Assembly: GCA_016342685.1 (NCBI GenBank)
Contig: JAEINU010000012.1
Location: 1 to 64,000, forward strand
DNA from: Bacteroidales bacterium
Lineage (GTDB): Bacteria > Bacteroidota > Bacteroidia > Bacteroidales > UBA12077
Direction of reading: 5' to 3'
DNA: 64,000 nucleotides
A model generated the notes under the pieces. It was not told the origin of the DNA and ran no database searches. It was given only the letters and a program-made list of their open reading frames with translations. A program made the translations under genes and the position numbers. Positions 40,693 through 50,384 of the stretch are shown here, in pieces (positions within the stretch are counted from its first letter, which is position 1; each line of letters opens with the position of its first letter).

Positions 40693-41385
40693 TTTCTTAA
40701 TAACCGTACTTTTATAGTTTCTCCCGATAGGAATGGTTTTATCACCAACCTCAACCGAGGTTGCTGAAAATACCTTAACCTTATTCATGGCAACAATATA
40801 CGATTTATGAATTCGGATAAAACCATCGGGAGGTAAACCCTCATCGAGCTTACTTAAGGCACACTTAATAAGAATATTTGCACTATCGGAGTATATTTTT
40901 ACATATTCTCTTAAACTCTCGATATACAATATGTCTTTTAAGTTAACATTGTATACTTTTTTATTGTCCTTTAAACTTAAGATCTTTTCTTCTGATTTCT
41001 CTTTTAATCTTTCTCTCCTTGACTCAAGTATTTGTTTCCCTTTGTACTTATTAACCGCTTTTAAGAATCGGTCAAATGAAATTGGCTTTAAAAGATAATC
41101 AACGACACACAATTCAAAACCATCGATTGCATATTCTTTATGCCCCGAGATTAAAACTATTTTTGGAGGATATTGTATCGACTTTACTAATTCTAAACCA
41201 GAAATTCTGGGCATATTTATATCTAAGAACATTAAATCTATTTTCTCTATTTCCATTATCTTTAGTGCTTCCAGAGCATTCCGAGCTTCTCCTACTAACA
41301 CAAAGTCGTCTAACTCATTTATATATCCCTTTATTAATTTAATAGATAATGGCTCATCATCTACGATCAAACAATTTGTTTTCAT
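40666..41385 (-). CDS. LytTR-family response regulator
   Basis: The 239-residue product has a receiver domain (about 1-120) with the acidic pair (LIVDDEPLS), acceptor Asp in DLMFLDINMPRISGLE and Lys in DYLLKPIS. The C-terminal LytTR DNA-binding domain (about 135-239) includes ILYIESLREYVKIY and FIRIHKSYIVAMNKV. It partners the LytS-type kinase whose gene overlaps its start by 29 bases. LytTR regulators of this class bind direct repeats in target promoters; the neighbouring ABC-2 export operon and SusC operon are possible targets, but no site was identified. Confidence 0.92.
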   Translation of the reverse strand: MKTNCLIVDDEPLSIKLIKGYINELDDFVLVGEARNALEALKIMEIEKIDLMFLDINMPRISGLELVKSIQYPPKIVLISGHKEYAIDGFELCVVDYLLKPISFDRFLKAVNKYKGKQILESRRERLKEKSEEKILSLKDNKKVYNVNLKDILYIESLREYVKIYSDSANILIKCALSKLDEGLPPDGFIRIHKSYIVAMNKVKVFSATSVEVGDKTIPIGRNYKSTVIKKLNNYGFFI

Positions 41386-42430
41386 TATTCATGGTTATTT
41401 CAAGTTTAACAATATATTTATCTCTCATTTTATTAATCGAATATTTATTTTTTTCCGGATAATACAATTCCAGTCTTCTTTGAACATTTTTTAATCCAAC
41501 ACCTTCTCTACATGATTTTTTACAACAGCACTCATCAAAGCTATTCCCAATATTTATATTAAAAGTTTCATCTTTCTGACACATCTCAATATTTATCCAA
41601 GGATTATCAACAGATTTACTCACACCATGTTTAAATGCATTTTCAACCAGTGTAAATATGAGCAGTGGAGGAATTAGAATTGTTGTTTTTTCTAAATCGG
41701 TTAAATCTATATTGGCATCAATCCTTAAATGATTATCATATCTCAACCGTTCTACTTCGATATAAGATTTAATTACTTCTAACTCTCGCGTTAAGTTCAC
41801 AAGTTTTTTATCTCTATCGTCAAGAATATACCTCATAATCTCAGAAAGCCTCATAATTATTTCAGGGGCTTTGTCTGATTTTTCTAAAGAAAGAAGATAA
41901 AGATTGTTAAGTGTATTAAACAGAAAATGAGGATGAAGTTGAGATGTTAAAACAGACATATTTGTTTCCTTGTTTCTGATTTCTAAATCATGCTTTTCAA
42001 GCCTTAGCATATGTAATTGTTTTAATACACGAATAAATATTGCAGGAGTATTTATTATAAGGAATATTTTGAAGTTTAAAAGAAAGCTAAAAGAAAATAA
42101 ATTCCCTTTATAATATTCCCAGTTATTTGTCAATGTTTTTTCTATCAAAAAATTTAATCCAGAATAGATTAACAATAGAATAAAACAGCGCACTAAGAAT
42201 CTAGAAAATTTATTGTCTGCAAAATATCTTGGTAAAAAAACATATAATATTATGTATGTAGTAATGATGTTTATTGGTAATAATAAAAAATTACTGTTTA
42301 CAGTATAAAAATAAAGCGATTGATTATAACCACACGAAATAAAATACAAACTGATAAATACCCAAAATAAATTGTGCCTTGAAATCTTAAATTCGAACTT
42401 CTCACTATATATAAGTTTGTTAATAAACAT
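41357..42430 (-). CDS. LytS/YehU-type sensor histidine kinase
   Basis: The 357-residue product has four predicted transmembrane helices (about 18-145; for example FWVFISLYFISCGY and LLIYSGLNFLIEKT). A linker coiled coil and the His_kinase domain with phospho-accepting His in QLHPHFLFNTLNNLYLLS (about 165-185) come next, followed by a HATPase domain (LVENAFKHGV near 260; SCREGVGLKNVQRRLELYY near 315). A CCCKKSC cysteine cluster sits between the N box and the glycine loop, which is unusual and could bind metal or be redox-active. It is co-translated with the LytTR regulator. Confidence 0.9.
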   Translation of the reverse strand: MFINKLIYSEKFEFKISRHNLFWVFISLYFISCGYNQSLYFYTVNSNFLLLPINIITTYIILYVFLPRYFADNKFSRFLVRCFILLLIYSGLNFLIEKTLTNNWEYYKGNLFSFSFLLNFKIFLIINTPAIFIRVLKQLHMLRLEKHDLEIRNKETNMSVLTSQLHPHFLFNTLNNLYLLSLEKSDKAPEIIMRLSEIMRYILDDRDKKLVNLTRELEVIKSYIEVERLRYDNHLRIDANIDLTDLEKTTILIPPLLIFTLVENAFKHGVSKSVDNPWINIEMCQKDETFNINIGNSFDECCCKKSCREGVGLKNVQRRLELYYPEKNKYSINKMRDKYIVKLEITMNNENKLFDRR

Positions 42431-42929
42431 TTTGTAAGATTTAGTTAATAGACATAAATTAAATATTTATTATTTATAATTTAGATTACGGGTTTATCTA
42501 GTTGTTTAATTACTCTTATGATTAATAATTAAAACTTAACCCTATTTTTAAAAAGCTCCTAAAACCTAAGTAGTTCTAAACGAATCAATAAATTCTACTT
42601 TTTAAAGTAAAACCTCCTAATTCATTTTTTTATCAACAACAACATTATATTTTCTCCACAATACGTACTGCATTCTCCTTCATATATCATCCATTTTTTT
42701 TATTTAAGAACTGTTTGTAACAAGTCCTAAGTATTTGATTGATTTTTTTTTTAATCGACACTCACACTAAATATTTTAGCGTCATATAAATTGTGAAGGA
42801 AAATATGTTAAACACTGGTTATACCCTTATTAGAGTCGTTCGAAACATTATCAATAGTAGATATAACTAACTTGGCATATCTCCAAATCAATCTTATCCT
42901 AAAAAAAGTAATCATTAAAAATTTAATCT
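42431..42929. other. Long leader region upstream of the SusC/SusD operon
   Basis: This 499-base AT-rich gap separates the divergent LytS kinase and SusC genes. I found no exact TAnnTTTG box in either direction. A small palindrome TACTTTTTAAAGTA lies near 42597. A 21-codon frame (42805-42870, MLNTGYTLIRVVRNIINSRY) follows GAAGGAAA at good spacing and could be a leader peptide, but evidence is thin. The region probably holds both promoters and the regulatory leader common upstream of susC-type genes. Confidence 0.35.
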
Positions 42930-45900
42930 ATGAAAAAAGTAACAATTTTTCTTGCATTCTTGCTGTTTGTAAGCTTTCAAGCGGCAGCACAGATGCAAAT
43001 TACAGGTACGGTAACCGGAGTAGAAGACGGTTTGTCAATACCTGGAGTATCGGTTGTTGTAAAGGGTAACTCTACAATTGGTACTACTACTGACATAGAT
43101 GGCAAGTATTCTTTAACTATTCCTGCAAGTGCTGAAATATTAGAATTCAGTTTTGTAGGTATGAAAAAACTAGAAATTGCTATCAATGGTCAATCAGTAA
43201 TTGATGTGCAAATGGAAGCAGATGTACTAGAGATGGAGCAAGTTATTGTAACTGCTTATGGTATTAAAAGAGAAAAAAGAGAGGTGGCATACCAAACCGA
43301 GCGTATCACTGGAGATCAGTTATTACAAGCTTCTCCCGACAGAGCGGCAACAGCTTTAGCTGGGAAAGTTGCCGGTCTTCAAATAAATGTTCAAGACAAT
43401 GGGGTAAATCCAAACACACAAATCTTATTAAGAGGTATGCGTTCAATATCTAAAGGTAACGATGCTTTAGTTGTTATTGATGGATCAGTAGCTTCAGCAG
43501 GAGCTTTTGACGATTTAAACCCAAACGATATTGAAAGCATCAACATTCTTAAAGGAGCTAATGCTGCCGTTCTTTACGGTGCCGAAGCTGGCAATGGTGC
43601 AGTTATTGTAACAACAAAATCTGGTAAAGGAGCCGAAAAGTTTACCGTTGGTGTTAACTCTTCATTCTCCATGACCCAAGTTGCATACATGCCTGATTTT
43701 CAATCCGAATACGGTACTGGAATCGATGGTGCATACAATCCTGTTGAAAATACAAACTGGGGACCTCGATTTGACGGTACTATACGCCAAATTGGACCAG
43801 CATTCCCTGCTGATTATGGATTAGCTACTCAAATGGTTCCTTATGCTCCGGTAAAAAATAACCTTTTAGATTTTTACGAAACAGGGAATAAACTTACAAA
43901 CACAATTTACTTAAGTGGTAGTACAGACGATAGTAAGTTTTATGCTTCTTTTGGAGATCAAAGAGCCGAAGGCATCGTTCCTAACGACGAATACAGAAGA
44001 AATACCTTAAGAATTAATGCAAGTAAAAAAATTGGTAAGGTAGAAGTTGGTTTAAACCTTAGCTTTTTAACCGATAAAACAAATGTTGTCGGCAACACAA
44101 TTGGCGATCAAGACAGACCATTGTATTGGTTCGTATTAAATCAATCAGCAAACATTCCATTATCTGAATACAAAGATTGGGATAATCCACTTAGTTATGG
44201 CTATTCCGACAATTACTATAATGCTTACTACCAAAACCCATATTGGGCGGTAGGAACCAATAGAAACATCGACTATACCAATAGACTAGTAGGTAATTTT
44301 AGTTTATCATACGATATTACCGAGAATATTAACTTCATAGGAAGAGTTTCAGCAAACAACGTGTGGGGAAATGGAAAAAACTGGCGTGCATACCAAGCAT
44401 ACAATGAAGATTTACAGCCTGCACATTCTGTAGTAAGTTCTTTTGTTGAAGACACTGAATTTAAAACCGAATCGTATATTGGTGATGCTATTTTAACAGG
44501 AAACTTTAAATTCTTCGAAGATTTTTCATTAAAAGGTATTATTGGTGGAACAACCACTTCACGTAAAACCTACCAAAATGAAATTAGAGCAAATAATTTA
44601 AGTATTCCAGATTTTTATGATGTTTCTAATGGAACAGGAGCACCCGAAGTAATGGTTGACGAATTAAAGAAAAGAACATTTGGTTACTATGGTGATTTTA
44701 CCTTTGGATACAAAAATTATTTATTCTTAAACCTATCGGGTAGATACGACTGGACGTCGACTTTAAGTAAAGATGACCGTAGTTATTTTTATCCAGGAGT
44801 AGGACTTTCATTTGTTGCAACCGATGCTTTCGAAGTTCTAAAAACGGGCGATGTACTTACATTTGCTAAAGTTACATTTAACAATTCAACGGTATATAAC
44901 GACTTAGGGATTTATGAATTAAACGAAAGATACTTTCAAGAAAATGGTTTCCCATTTGGTCCTAACAATGGCTTCTCTCAGGGAGTAACAGCTGTAGACG
45001 CAAACATTAAGAAAGAAAAATTAAATACCAACGAAATAGGTGTAAACTTAGGTTTCTTAAAAGGTAGAGCATCTCTTGACTTTGCTTGGTTTAAGACAAA
45101 AACTACCGATTTAATAACCAACACAACTCCTTCAAATTCTTCTGGATCATTAAGATATTTAACAAACATTGGTGAATTAGAAGGTACAGGAATAGAACTT
45201 TCATTATCAGGAACAATTGTTAAAACCAAAGATATTGAGTGGGAAATAAGTTTTAACTATTTCAGCAACGAAACCGTTGTTAATGAAATTTACGAAGGTT
45301 TAAATGAGATATCTATTTATACTACCGGTCAATTTGGTATTTATGCAGTTAAAGGCGAAACTTATCCTCAGTTAAAAGCAAATGATTATGCAAGAGATCC
45401 TCAAGGAAGAATAATCATAGATCCTGTTAGTGGTTATCCAACAACAAAAGATGGTCTTCAAAATTTAGGAAAAACTACTCCTGATTACATAATGGGATTA
45501 ACATCATCACTTAAATACAAAGGCTTCACACTATCTGGAACTTTAGATTACAGAACTGGTCATGTTTATTATGAAGAAGGTTCTGATGCTATGGAATTTA
45601 CAGGTAGATCTGTTGCCAGTGTTTCTTCGAACCGACAAGATTTCATAATCCCTAACTCGGTAATCGAAACAAGTCCTGGTGTTTTTATAGAAAACACAAA
45701 CATTCCAATTTCAGGAGGAAATCAATCGTATTGGATGGATGTATATAATGAGGTAAAATCGAATTATGTAAAAGACGCTACTGCACTTAAGGTAAGAGAA
45801 TTATCGCTAAGCTATGAATTGCCAAAATCTCTTTTAAGCAAAACTCCTTTAAGCAAAGCAACTATCGGTTTTGTAGCAACCAATCCTTGGACATGGTTAC

Positions 45901-46049
45901 CTGAAGAAAACAGATTTGGAGATCCTGAATTTAAGAATCAAACAAATAGAACAAATCAAGCTGTTGCAGCTAATGCTGTAGGTATCGGAGGATTTATGCA
46001 GTCTCCACCTGTAAAAACATACGGATTTAAAATCAATATTGAATTCTAA
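42930..46049 (+). CDS. SusC/RagA-family TonB-dependent outer-membrane transporter
   Basis: The 1039-residue product has a signal peptide (about 1-21, ending FQAAAQM) and a carboxypeptidase-regulatory-like domain (about 24-100, GTVTGVEDGLSIPGVSVVVK). A TonB plug domain (about 110-230; NTQILLRGMRSISKGNDALV, then NAAVLYGAEAGNGAVIVTT) and a beta-barrel to the C-terminus, ending in an aromatic-type KINIEF, follow. It imports a ligand captured by the SusD lipoprotein, driven by TonB-ExbBD from elsewhere in the genome. The operon has no glycosidase, lyase or sulfatase gene, so the substrate cannot be predicted; peptide or other non-glycan ligands are possible. Confidence 0.93.
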   Translation: MKKVTIFLAFLLFVSFQAAAQMQITGTVTGVEDGLSIPGVSVVVKGNSTIGTTTDIDGKYSLTIPASAEILEFSFVGMKKLEIAINGQSVIDVQMEADVLEMEQVIVTAYGIKREKREVAYQTERITGDQLLQASPDRAATALAGKVAGLQINVQDNGVNPNTQILLRGMRSISKGNDALVVIDGSVASAGAFDDLNPNDIESINILKGANAAVLYGAEAGNGAVIVTTKSGKGAEKFTVGVNSSFSMTQVAYMPDFQSEYGTGIDGAYNPVENTNWGPRFDGTIRQIGPAFPADYGLATQMVPYAPVKNNLLDFYETGNKLTNTIYLSGSTDDSKFYASFGDQRAEGIVPNDEYRRNTLRINASKKIGKVEVGLNLSFLTDKTNVVGNTIGDQDRPLYWFVLNQSANIPLSEYKDWDNPLSYGYSDNYYNAYYQNPYWAVGTNRNIDYTNRLVGNFSLSYDITENINFIGRVSANNVWGNGKNWRAYQAYNEDLQPAHSVVSSFVEDTEFKTESYIGDAILTGNFKFFEDFSLKGIIGGTTTSRKTYQNEIRANNLSIPDFYDVSNGTGAPEVMVDELKKRTFGYYGDFTFGYKNYLFLNLSGRYDWTSTLSKDDRSYFYPGVGLSFVATDAFEVLKTGDVLTFAKVTFNNSTVYNDLGIYELNERYFQENGFPFGPNNGFSQGVTAVDANIKKEKLNTNEIGVNLGFLKGRASLDFAWFKTKTTDLITNTTPSNSSGSLRYLTNIGELEGTGIELSLSGTIVKTKDIEWEISFNYFSNETVVNEIYEGLNEISIYTTGQFGIYAVKGETYPQLKANDYARDPQGRIIIDPVSGYPTTKDGLQNLGKTTPDYIMGLTSSLKYKGFTLSGTLDYRTGHVYYEEGSDAMEFTGRSVASVSSNRQDFIIPNSVIETSPGVFIENTNIPISGGNQSYWMDVYNEVKSNYVKDATALKVRELSLSYELPKSLLSKTPLSKATIGFVATNPWTWLPEENRFGDPEFKNQTNRTNQAVAANAVGIGGFMQSPPVKTYGFKINIEF

Positions 46050-46051
46050 AA

Positions 46052-47548
46052 ATGAAAAATACTAAGAATATGAAAAATATATTTAAATACATAAACGTGC
46101 TGATAGCCATACTACTATTAGCATCGTGCGATGCTTATTTGGATGTAAATACAGATCCAAATAATCCAACAAGTGTATCCCCAGACTTGGTACTTCCTGT
46201 TGCTCAGAAATACTCTGCTGAGATGATAAAAGGAGGCCCGGATGCACCTCTTAGATTGGCTAATCATGTTGGTAATATGATGATGTATAATTGGACCCAA
46301 ACAAATGGTTTCTCTTGGTATGCTGATGAATTTAAATACCTGGTTACATCCTCTTTCTACCAAAGAATGTTTGAGCAATCATACTACGATGCTTTAAAAC
46401 AATATCAGGTACTTATTAATTTAGATCCAATGTACGATAATTATAAGGCCATAGCTAAAATAATGAAAGCATATCATTTTCAATTATTAGTCGATTTTTA
46501 TGGCGACATACCTTATTCTGAGGCTCTATTAAGAGGAGAAAATCCAACGCCAAAATACGACGGTGCTCAAACAATTTACGAAAATCTCATGCTTGAATTA
46601 ACCGAGGCTATAGATGTAATAAACAATGTACCTGCTAATGCAGTAGAAATTGGAACCGACGATGCCATGTTTGCAGGTAATATGGATGAGTGGAAAAAAT
46701 TTGCAAACACCGTAAAACTTAGAATTTTAACTCGTCAAATGAGTATGTCGGGAAGAAGTACTTACATTCAAACCGAATTTGATGTTATTGCTGCCGAAGG
46801 TTCTGGTTTTATTACCGAAGATATTGGAATTAATCCGGGATATGTAGAAGGAGAAGAAAATAAACAAAATCCATTATGGAACATGATGGGATCTGATCCA
46901 GGCGGTAACGAAACAATGAGCAATAAAGCGACTTGTGCAACCGATTATGTAATCTCTTATTTACAAGGAACAAATGATTCCCGTATTGATTATTTATATG
47001 AAAAACCAGCCGATGGACATCTAGGTGTACCTCAGGGATTACTTGTTTATCCAGAAAATACCACTTTTGAATATGTTTCAAATATTGGTCCTGGTATCCT
47101 AAAACGTGGCGACATGGATGCTATTATCTTAACATTAGCCGAATGCTATTTTAATCAAGCCGAAGCTGTTGAAAACTCCTACATATCGGGAGACCCTAAA
47201 GCCTTATATGAGAGCGGAATACAAGCATCATTTGATTATTTAGGGGCTGGTGATGCTTCTTCTTATTATGGACAGGCAATAGCTAACGTTAGTTGGAATG
47301 CCTCCACAAATAAACTTGAAGCAATTATAACTCAAAAATGGATTGCAGTAAATGGCATAACAGCAGAACAATCATGGTTTGATTATAACCGAACAGGATA
47401 TCCTTTAGGATTACCCGTTTCATTGCAAGCTTCAACTCCAGATCGTCCTGTAAGGTTAGCATATCCATCCAGTGAAATATCAGCGAATGGCGGAAATGTT
47501 CCTGCACAACCAGATGTATTTACAACTAAGATATTTTGGGGAAACTAA
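46052..47548 (+). CDS. SusD/RagB-family nutrient-binding lipoprotein
   Basis: The 498-residue product has a lipoprotein signal (INVLIAILLLASCDAYLDVN; lipid anchor on the Cys near residue 26). The body follows the SusD-like family pattern: NTDPNNPTSVSP near 35 and FHFQLLVDFYGDIPYSEAL near 145, then ILTLAECYFNQAEAVE and QKWIAVNGITAEQSWFDYNR. It begins two bases after the SusC stop; a second Met at 46070 is an alternative start. It forms the extracellular lid of the SusC transporter. It belongs to the SusD-like group often found in loci without carbohydrate enzymes. Confidence 0.93.
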   Translation: MKNTKNMKNIFKYINVLIAILLLASCDAYLDVNTDPNNPTSVSPDLVLPVAQKYSAEMIKGGPDAPLRLANHVGNMMMYNWTQTNGFSWYADEFKYLVTSSFYQRMFEQSYYDALKQYQVLINLDPMYDNYKAIAKIMKAYHFQLLVDFYGDIPYSEALLRGENPTPKYDGAQTIYENLMLELTEAIDVINNVPANAVEIGTDDAMFAGNMDEWKKFANTVKLRILTRQMSMSGRSTYIQTEFDVIAAEGSGFITEDIGINPGYVEGEENKQNPLWNMMGSDPGGNETMSNKATCATDYVISYLQGTNDSRIDYLYEKPADGHLGVPQGLLVYPENTTFEYVSNIGPGILKRGDMDAIILTLAECYFNQAEAVENSYISGDPKALYESGIQASFDYLGAGDASSYYGQAIANVSWNASTNKLEAIITQKWIAVNGITAEQSWFDYNRTGYPLGLPVSLQASTPDRPVRLAYPSSEISANGGNVPAQPDVFTTKIFWGN

Positions 47549-47567
47549 ACGATAAAACAATTAAATT

Positions 47568-48392
47568 ATGAAAAAGATAAAATATATAATTGTATTTATA
47601 TTAAGTCTGGGATTATTAAATTCTTGCTTAATAGATAATGATACGGATATTGATAAAAATGATGAAGGAAAAAACTTTGTCAGTTTTGTACAGTCAACAG
47701 GTTCTCTAGCTGTTATTGCAGATGGAATGGAATATACTTTTAAAATCAAACTAGCCCTTACAGGCCCTAGTTCTATGAATATCACGTCTGATTTAGAAGC
47801 AGTTATTTCGGTAAATGAGACTTCTACAGCAATAGAAGGAACACACTATAGAATAGATAACCCTTCCGTAACTTTAACAAAAGAAAACAATTACCTTGTT
47901 GAATTAGAAGTTACCATGCTAACAGAAGGAATTGCTACACCCTTAGATGCGTCCCCAGTATTGGTCTTAAATGTGATTAGTACAACAGGTGATGCAAATG
48001 TAATTGCAAATGGTAAGCCTATTACTTTAAGCATGAATTATGCCTGTCCTTCATTCTTAGAAGGAACATACGATGTAGTTCACACTAGAGAAGATGGCGC
48101 TAGGCAAGCATTTACAGGCGAAAAAATAACAAATATCGGAATAGGCGAATATATTACAGAATCCGTTGGTTTATGGGAAACTCCATTACAACCACAAGGA
48201 ATGAGATTTATCGATATTTGTAATGTTATTACAGTTCCTCTTCAAGATTTATATCAGGCATATTCTAACGAAAATTATGGACATGAAGCAGGTTTTGTAA
48301 ATGAAAGTACCGGTGTAATTACAATCTACTATACTATTGGCTTTGATGCTGGAGACAAAACATATACCGCAGTTTACACTCCAGCTAAATAG
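47568..48392 (+). CDS. SusCD-associated lipoprotein, Calx-beta/DUF4843-like
   Basis: The 274-residue product has a lipoprotein signal (IVFILSLGLLNSCLID). Residues about 35-150 form a beta-sandwich reminiscent of Calx-beta or DUF4843-type modules (EGTHYRIDNPSVTLTKENNY). Residues 150-274 are a second beta-rich domain (CPSFLEGTYDVVHTREDGAR) of the kind seen in surface lipoproteins encoded after SusD. Nineteen bases separate it from the SusD gene. A ligand-binding role on the cell surface is likely; specificity is unknown. Confidence 0.7.
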   Translation: MKKIKYIIVFILSLGLLNSCLIDNDTDIDKNDEGKNFVSFVQSTGSLAVIADGMEYTFKIKLALTGPSSMNITSDLEAVISVNETSTAIEGTHYRIDNPSVTLTKENNYLVELEVTMLTEGIATPLDASPVLVLNVISTTGDANVIANGKPITLSMNYACPSFLEGTYDVVHTREDGARQAFTGEKITNIGIGEYITESVGLWETPLQPQGMRFIDICNVITVPLQDLYQAYSNENYGHEAGFVNESTGVITIYYTIGFDAGDKTYTAVYTPAK

Positions 48393-48426
48393 ATAAATAT
48401 ATTTGTTAAACTTAAAAAAAGATATA

Positions 48427-49425
48427 ATGAAAAGATATTTCAAATATAAAATAATTGGACTGACCCTATTGATAGCCAGTTTTGTATCTTGCAACACAGC
48501 AGATCAAGATGTAGAATCAATTGTGGAAGTCAATAATAGCTATCCAGTAGTAAATTTCACTACCAATTTTACTGGAAACACAGCATCTGAAGGTGATACA
48601 ATTGAATATCATATGTCTCTAAATAAACCTATTAATAAAGACCTTACATTCTCGGCATATATTATTAGCGGTACAGCTGATGCATCAGATATTGAGGTTG
48701 TAACAGGTACAATTATAGCATATGAAACGGAAACTAATGTATCTGTTATATTCACACAAGATTGGCTTGCCGACGATTCGGAAACTATAGAAATAGAATT
48801 TGGTCTTGCATCCTTAGGCGAAAAATATCTAGTTCATCCGAGTACAACAAATCCAGTACTTAATTTAACAATTTCTAACTTTGTGCCAGATTTACTAACA
48901 ATTACTTGTGATTGGGAAAAAGATGTTATCATAAACTCTAATGAAGTTTACCATGAGGATTATACATTTATTGAACATGCAAGTGCAAATATGGACTTTG
49001 ATATATTTGTCTTTGACGAGGCTGATAATAAAGTTGCCAGCGCAGAAACAGGATCGTGTCCCGAAGTAATTGAAATATCAGGTGCCGATTTACCAAATGG
49101 AACCTATAACGTATATAGTTTCCTTTACGCTAATGATTTTGCACATTGGAATACAGATAATGAACCCGAAACAATCAATCACATAGATGTACCTTTTACA
49201 TGTAATTTCTCTGAACAAGGTGTATTTAATGATATTGCTGTTAAACAAAGCCCTGATCAAGTGACTAATACATCAGCATTAGATTATGATAACGATGGTG
49301 TTGTTGACTTAAGAGCTGTTGCTACATTTACTGTTACTGAAGGAGTAGTGAATGTTCTTAACATTGATGGAACAGGTCTTGGAGGAGGAAAAATGATCCC
49401 AAGTCATAAAATACAAAGAAAATAA
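48427..49425 (+). CDS. SusCD-associated lipoprotein with Calx-beta-like domain
   Basis: From the chosen ATG at 48427 (MKRYFKYKIIGLTLLIASFV, then SCNT) it encodes 332 residues. The ATG at 48403 would add eight charged residues before the signal peptide. A lipobox (IASFVSC) is followed by a Calx-beta-like domain (about 40-145; SGTADASDIEVVTGTIIAY) and a C-terminal beta-rich domain (about 150-332, LTITCDWEKDVIINSNEVYH). It is the last gene of the SusC operon and is followed by a strong terminator. Function is inferred only from context. Confidence 0.68.
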   Translation: MKRYFKYKIIGLTLLIASFVSCNTADQDVESIVEVNNSYPVVNFTTNFTGNTASEGDTIEYHMSLNKPINKDLTFSAYIISGTADASDIEVVTGTIIAYETETNVSVIFTQDWLADDSETIEIEFGLASLGEKYLVHPSTTNPVLNLTISNFVPDLLTITCDWEKDVIINSNEVYHEDYTFIEHASANMDFDIFVFDEADNKVASAETGSCPEVIEISGADLPNGTYNVYSFLYANDFAHWNTDNEPETINHIDVPFTCNFSEQGVFNDIAVKQSPDQVTNTSALDYDNDGVVDLRAVATFTVTEGVVNVLNIDGTGLGGGKMIPSHKIQRK

Positions 49426-49448
49426 GGACTTAATTATCAAATACAAAG

Positions 49449-49478
49449 AAAGGCTGCAATAATTTGCAGCCTTTTATT
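49449..49478 (+). terminator. Terminator of the SusC/SusD operon (possibly bidirectional)
   Basis: The stem AAGGCTGCAA / TTGCAGCCTT (49450-49459 and 49464-49473) with a 4-base loop is followed by TTATTATT. The convergent Crp/Fnr-type gene ends at 49499, so the hairpin may serve both transcripts. Confidence 0.85.
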
Positions 49479-49498
49479 ATTATAAATAGATTTTTCGC

Positions 49499-50194
49499 TT
49501 ATCCATATTCGCTAATCTTTTTTAACAAATCATAATTTGCAACATTAACCGTTTTTCCTTCCAAGGTAATAATACCATCATCCTTGAATTTTTTAAGCAT
49601 GCGAATTACACTTTCGGTTGACATTCCAGTTAACTCAGCCAACTCTTTTCTTGAAAGATTTAATTCAAAGCTTTTATCTTTAAAAATCCTTTCTGATAAA
49701 CATATCAATATATCTGCCATTCGCCCATACAATTGTTTATGAGTTAAACAAAAAAATCGACCATGGGTTTGTAGGGCATTTTCACATAAAATATTAATTA
49801 TTGAATTGGCAAATTTCACATTTTGTTTCAATATTTTCCTTATTATATTAATATCAATTAAACTTGCTGTTGATTCAATATATGCTGATGATGAATAATG
49901 AAATACATTACTATTTTCCATCACAGAAGTTAATCCTATTAAATTTCCTGAAGGAATAATTTTAAGTATAAGGGAATCATTTACTCCTTCCAAAAAAATC
50001 TTTGCCAATCCTTCTTTTAAAAAAATAACATGTGATGCAAAAGTTCCATGTTTGCAAATCACTTCTCCTTTTTTATATCTAACATCAATGGAATTTTTAT
50101 CAATAAGCTCTTGCTCTTCATCAGTTAACATATCGAAGCAAAAGTCTTTGGCATTACTTACAGTACAGCTATTTAGAGCAGAGAATTTTTCCAT
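49499..50194 (-). CDS. Crp/Fnr-family transcriptional regulator
   Basis: The product has 231 residues from the preferred start MEKFSALNSCTVSNAKDFCF. An ATG 33 bases upstream (50227) lies inside the predicted -7 box and so cannot be in the transcript. The cyclic-nucleotide-type effector domain (about 30-135; RYKKGEVICKHGTFASHVIF) is followed by the Crp-type HTH (about 165-215; LSRKELAELTGMSTESVIRM). The N-terminus carries CTVSNAKDFCF, a Cys pair resembling the start of Bacteroidota Fnr-like regulators; whether it binds an Fe-S cluster is unknown. It is divergent from the sulfur operon and probably controls it. Confidence 0.88.
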   Translation of the reverse strand: MEKFSALNSCTVSNAKDFCFDMLTDEEQELIDKNSIDVRYKKGEVICKHGTFASHVIFLKEGLAKIFLEGVNDSLILKIIPSGNLIGLTSVMENSNVFHYSSSAYIESTASLIDINIIRKILKQNVKFANSIINILCENALQTHGRFFCLTHKQLYGRMADILICLSERIFKDKSFELNLSRKELAELTGMSTESVIRMLKKFKDDGIITLEGKTVNVANYDLLKKISEYG

Positions 50195-50224
50195 ATGACT
50201 TACATTTTTAAATTCAATATGGCA

Positions 50225-50232
50225 CAAATATA
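50225..50232 (-). promoter_or_regulatory. Candidate -7 box for the Crp/Fnr-type gene
   Basis: The minus strand reads TATATTTG, matching TAnnTTTG. The transcript would start near 50218, 24 bases before the ATG at 50194. This decides the start codon of that gene. Confidence 0.5.
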
Positions 50233-50238
50233 ATCACA

Positions 50239-50260
50239 ATATCATAAAATAAGATGATAT
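50239..50260. promoter_or_regulatory. Inverted repeat, possible Crp/Fnr-type operator
   Basis: The perfect 7-base arms ATATCAT (50239-50245) and ATGATAT (50254-50260) are separated by 8 bases, giving a 22-base dyad, the usual footprint of a Crp-family dimer. It lies next to the -7 box of the regulator gene and about 125 bases upstream of the sulfur operon, where it could act on both. Confidence 0.45.
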
Positions 50261-50384
50261 GAATCAGTTTTATATCTATGCGATCTCATACTTTATACTG
50301 GGGGCATGTCAGTTAGGTTCTTTCTTCTTCTGTTAATTAAATAACAATCTTTACCCCAACGAAAATCTCTTAAAATTTAACGAT

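Noticed and set aside
42805-42870. Leader peptide upstream of SusC (21 codons after GAAGGAAA)
   Set aside because: Short frame in AT-rich DNA, and Bacteroidota do not rely on Shine-Dalgarno sequences; noted only within the intergenic entry.
42872-43069. 65-residue plus-strand frame overlapping the start of the SusC gene
   Set aside because: It lies in another frame over the SusC signal peptide and ends inside it; the SusC start at 42930 is well supported.
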